Below are positions 32,679-37,653 of a stretch of 37,653 nt of DNA, one piece after another; the stretch's first letter is position 1; the number at the start of each line of letters is the position of its first letter. This DNA comes from Candidatus Gastranaerophilales bacterium (GTDB lineage: Bacteria; Cyanobacteriota; Vampirovibrionia; Gastranaerophilales; Gastranaerophilaceae), in NCBI GenBank assembly GCA_944325635.1, contig CALVBD010000010.1, forward strand, positions 1 through 37,653, read 5' to 3'. A program made the translations under genes and the position numbers. The notes beneath the pieces are model-generated. The model did not search any database and was not told the DNA's origin. It was given only the letters and a program-made list of their open reading frames with translations.

Positions 32679-33899
32679 ATGAGAAAGTTTATGAGAAGAA
32701 GTTTTATTTTCTTAGGTGCATTTATCTTATTGTTTGGATGCATAATCCGTAACAATGTAATGGCATACAGCCCTGTTGACCTGTATGATCAAGTCTGGAG
32801 ACTGATTAATATTAAATACGTAGACCAGACAAACAACTCACAGGATTGGTTAAAATGGCGGCATAAATATGATAACAAAATCCTGACAAATGAGGATGCG
32901 TATGTTGCAATCAACACAATGGTTGCCAGCTTGAATGATCCTTACACTAAATTTTTAGACCCGAAAGAATTTGCAGAAGAAACAAGCTCTATTAAGGGTT
33001 CTCTGAAAGGTATCGGGGTTCAGATTGCGGTAAAAGACGGTAAGTTAACAGTAATCGCACCTCTTGAAGATACTCCTGCAGAAAAAGCAGGTCTGAAAGC
33101 TGATGATGAAATCCTTGAAATTGACGGCAAAAGTACAAAAGGAATTACTGTTGATCAGGCTGCAGATTTAATAAGAGGTAAAGAAGGTACAAGCGTTAAA
33201 CTGTTAATCAAACGCAAAGACACAGAGCCCAAGCTTTATACCATTACTCGTGCAGAAATTGAAGTAAAATCTATTTCTCAAAAAATACCTGAAAATATCA
33301 AAATGCCTGATGATATCGGTTATATCAGACTAAGTTCTTTCATCAGCAGAAATGCGGCATCGGAATTCAAGAGTATTCTTGAACAGGGTGCAGGGAAAAA
33401 AGGATTTATTATCGACCTTCGTGCAAATCCGGGCGGATTGTTAAGCAATGCAATATACATCTCTGATATGTTTCTTGACGATGGTACAATCGTAAGCACG
33501 GTTGACAGAGACGGTTATAAAGAAACTCAAAGAGCAACCCGCGGAGTTGTAACAAGAAAACCTGTAGTAGTATTGATTAACGGCGGATCTGCGTCGGCAA
33601 GCGAAATCTTCTCAGGTGCAATGAAAGATAACGGCAGAGCAATTATTATCGGTGAAAAATCTTTCGGAAAAGGTCTGGTTCAGGAAATCAATAAACTGCC
33701 TTACGAATCAGGTATAAACATTACCATCCAAAAATATCTGACTCCAAACGGAACAGATATCAACAAAAAAGGCATAACTCCTGATATTGAAGTAAAACTT
33801 ACCGAAGAAAATGTTAAAAACAAAGACGATGTTCAATTGAAAAAAGCAATTGAAGTTATGCAAAAAATAACAAGCGGTCAGGAACTTGCAATATATTAA
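32679..33899 (+). CDS. ctpA: Carboxy-terminal processing protease (S41)
   Basis: 406 residues. A signal peptide or anchor (about 1-30) precedes a PDZ domain (GIGVQIAVKDGKLTV onward, about 105-190) and the S41 core. The Ser-Lys dyad is in GGSASASEIFSGA and SFGKGLVQ. It trims or degrades periplasmic proteins; in phototrophs CtpA matures the D1 protein, which does not apply here. A leader of 164 nt separates it from the prepilin gene, and GGAGGAAAA is the SD. A strong terminator follows directly. Confidence 0.9.
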   Translation: MRKFMRRSFIFLGAFILLFGCIIRNNVMAYSPVDLYDQVWRLINIKYVDQTNNSQDWLKWRHKYDNKILTNEDAYVAINTMVASLNDPYTKFLDPKEFAEETSSIKGSLKGIGVQIAVKDGKLTVIAPLEDTPAEKAGLKADDEILEIDGKSTKGITVDQAADLIRGKEGTSVKLLIKRKDTEPKLYTITRAEIEVKSISQKIPENIKMPDDIGYIRLSSFISRNAASEFKSILEQGAGKKGFIIDLRANPGGLLSNAIYISDMFLDDGTIVSTVDRDGYKETQRATRGVVTRKPVVVLINGGSASASEIFSGAMKDNGRAIIIGEKSFGKGLVQEINKLPYESGINITIQKYLTPNGTDINKKGITPDIEVKLTEENVKNKDDVQLKKAIEVMQKITSGQELAIY

Positions 33900-33904
33900 A
33901 ATTG

Positions 33905-33934
33905 AAAAAGCTCCCGAAATCGGGAGCTTTTTTT
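33905..33934 (+). terminator. Terminator of ctpA
   Basis: AAGCTCCCG, AAAT, CGGGAGCTT and seven T residues. Confidence 0.85.
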
Positions 33935-34142
33935 ATTGAGTGGAAGCTGGTTGAAATATTTTACCCTCTCACTTTAACGCATACGCTGTGGAATGTTATG
34001 AGGAAAAACTGATGTATTTGTTTTCGAAATGATAGCGGAAACAGAGTGGGAGCGTGTTAAGAAAATAAATACATCAATTACTGATTTTCTAATATTAAAA
34101 ATTTTGTTCTACACTTGCCACTTCACCCATCTCGTTAACAAA
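33935..34142. other. Spacer with 16-bp inverted repeat
   Basis: No gene. The arms 34010-34025 and 34061-34076 are complementary over 16 bases (one position is a G-T pair) around a 35-nt loop, which would make a long hairpin in either RNA. A 12-bp sequence ACTTTAACGCAT occurs at 33971-33982 and again at 34233-34244. Confidence 0.45.
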
Positions 34143-34285
34143 TAAAAAAGGGAGCTTTCGCTCCCTAAAAATTTTTAATTCCCTTTACCTTTTATTTCCT
34201 TACATGTGCACTCTTGGCACATTTGCTACTTAACTTTAACGCATGGTACTATTTCCCCACCTATCCTATCCTATCCTATCCTATG
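34143..34285 (-). ncRNA. Candidate small RNA with five ATAGG repeats
   Basis: Minus-strand promoter TTTAAA (34317-34312), 16 bp, TATAAT (34295-34290). A tract of five ATAGG units follows. Downstream are a perfect hairpin ATGTGC/GCACAT (about 34203-34221) and a terminator AGGGAGC-GAAA-GCTCCCT followed by six T residues (34166-34143). A 15-codon ORF (MCQECTCKEIKGKGN) is inside but has no SD. It lies between ctpA and the eno terminator, belonging to neither. The transcript is inferred from the signals only. Confidence 0.4.
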
Positions 34286-34344
34286 AGGCATTATAACCGG
34301 ATTTCAGCTTATTTAAAACTCAACTTTACATTTGTTTACATTTT

Positions 34345-34371
34345 AAAAAGGAGGATTTCGTCCTCCTTTTT
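34345..34371 (-). terminator. Terminator of eno
   Basis: AAAAAGGAGGA, a loop and TCCTCCTTTTT, read on the minus strand, 3 nt past the eno stop codon. Confidence 0.8.
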
Positions 34372-34373
34372 AA

Positions 34374-37102
<2,729 letters not shown>

Positions 37103-37192
37103 ATAACTTAATTATATAGCAAAAATTTGTTAAATAAAAAGTGCTTGAAATTAAAAAACTTTTGTGCGAGAATAAAAGCCGTCAGCTCGGAC

Positions 37193-37342
37193 AGGTGCTG
37201 AAGCAACTGGGGCATATGACAACTGAATAAAGAATAAACCTTGGCTGGGTAGCTCCCGTGAGCGAAGCGAACAAGATTAATAAATTGTGAGAGCAGCGCT
37301 CGAAGCAACTGAGCCGGTTGATAATTAAATAAACTTGAAAAA
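37193..37342 (+). repeat. Degenerate tRNA-like tandem segments upstream of tRNA-Met
   Basis: GGCTGGGTAGCTC (37243-37255) repeats the first 13 bases of the tRNA at 37347, with the same AAACCTT flank. GAAGCAACTG occurs at about 37200 and 37302, and TGTGAGAGCAGCGCT resembles the tRNA's D-arm/anticodon entry. The spacing between copies is 102-104 bp. They are eroded copies, not functional tRNAs. Confidence 0.5.
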
Positions 37343-37346
37343 CCTT

Positions 37347-37420
37347 GGCTGGGTAGCTCAGTTGGTGAGAGCGCACGGCTCATACCCGTGAGGTCGAGAG
37401 TTCGAATCTCTCCCCAGCTA
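37347..37420 (+). tRNA. tRNA-Met (anticodon CAU)
   Basis: A 74-nt cloverleaf. Acceptor GGCTGGG/CCCAGCT; D arm GCTC/GAGC; anticodon stem CACGG/CCGTG with loop CTCATAC, anticodon CAT; T arm GAGAG-TTCGAAT-CTCTC; discriminator A. The elongator form is more likely than initiator, since the first pair is G-U rather than mismatched C-A. A CAU-type tRNA-Ile cannot be excluded. No encoded CCA follows. Confidence 0.92.
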
Positions 37421-37653
37421 TTTTTATTTGGTTTTTGTATATTTTTATAGCAAGAGAGCGCACGGCTACCTCTCGGAAAATGATACTTAATCATTTTCCT
37501 CGGCAGAGTCCCTGAGGTCGAGTCTTCCAATCTCTCCCATGCTATTTTTATTTGGTTTTTGTATATTTTTATAGCGAGAGAGCGCACGGCTACCTCTCGG
37601 AAAATGATACTTAATCATTTTCCTCGGCAGAGTCCCTGAGGTCGAGTCTTCCA
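37421..37653 (+). repeat. Tandem tRNA-derived units with hairpin insertion
   Basis: Two copies of a 124-bp unit, the second cut by the window end, follow the tRNA and differ by a single base over the visible overlap. Each retains GAGAGCGCACGGCT and CCCTGAGGTCGAG of the tRNA. In place of the anticodon-loop bases CATA it has about 40 nt, including a 10-bp hairpin (GGAAAATGAT/ATCATTTTCC). The ends can still pair (ATAGCA with TGCTAT in the first copy). The T arm is degraded. They look like decaying copies or a tRNA-based repeat. Confidence 0.65.

Noticed and set aside
37108-37587. 159-codon minus-strand ORF
   Set aside because: It reads backward through the tRNA-Met gene and its copies (giving the well-known artefact GEIRTLDLTGMSRALS) and has no SD.

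Overview
The window looks like a chromosomal stretch from an AT-rich, gut-type bacterium. The best lineage guess is Gastranaerophilales (Vampirovibrionia, 'Melainabacteria'), the non-photosynthetic sister group of Cyanobacteria. Two things suggest this. There are four scattered prepilin genes sharing an almost identical FTLAEVLITLGIIG N-terminus, and there is a homologue of the cyanobacterial iron-sulfur protein LdpA. This placement is inference from family knowledge; no search was run.

Layout. 1-3282: a candidate minus-strand small RNA, then a plus-strand operon of a MotA/ZorA-like channel, a MotB/ZorB-like OmpA protein and a PFL (UPF0210) protein. 3300-3570: a 24-codon hydrophobic peptide gene with a convergent antisense promoter. 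3583-3787: a YD-repeat-like gene remnant. 3839-6704: riboflavin genes (ribE, ribBA) and a GNAT protein. 6724-7639: a poly-G tract followed by a prepilin. 7677-9223: an alanine/glutamine-rich unknown protein and glyoxalase I. 9531-13000 (minus): a TPR protein and a U32 peptidase-family protein. 13001-13863: repeats, a 44-codon gene and a structured RNA tail. 13865-19228 (minus): clpB, a repeat-rich spacer, a DRE-TIM aldolase and an LdpA-like protein, with a small plus-strand XRE regulator at 18073-18300 between the last two. 19228-21777 (minus): a beta-lactamase-fold protein, ferritin and beta-carbonic anhydrase. 21860-22440: higBA. Then a YkgJ-type protein, a class A PBP and RNase HIII. 25765-26040: a second copy of the peptide/antisense architecture. 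26047-32514: three more prepilins, two small regulators, a HIT protein, spermidine synthase and RseP. 32679-37102: a CtpA protease, a candidate small RNA, enolase and a MATE transporter. 37140-37653: tRNA-Met(CAU) surrounded by decayed tandem tRNA-like copies.

Most genes are housekeeping: cell wall, cofactor, stress and glycolytic functions, with short operons showing 1-14 nt stop/start overlaps. The outstanding signal is the pair of loci at 3300-3570 and 25765-26040. Each has a sigma70-type promoter, a roughly 68-nt leader, a 24-residue hydrophobic peptide, an inverted repeat inside the ORF, a 3' hairpin and a convergent antisense promoter with near-consensus boxes. Sequences differ but structures match, including a 5'-leader/3'-UTR pairing that covaries between the two. 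This is what a family of type I toxin-antitoxin modules would look like, and I do not recognise the peptides as a named family.

Other points of interest are a 12-G tract that could phase-switch a prepilin, a probably leaderless higBA operon with an operator-like palindrome inside a perfect consensus promoter, two candidate small RNAs, a ferritin promoter spanned by an inverted repeat, and a tandem tRNA-like array whose anticodon loop is replaced by a hairpin.
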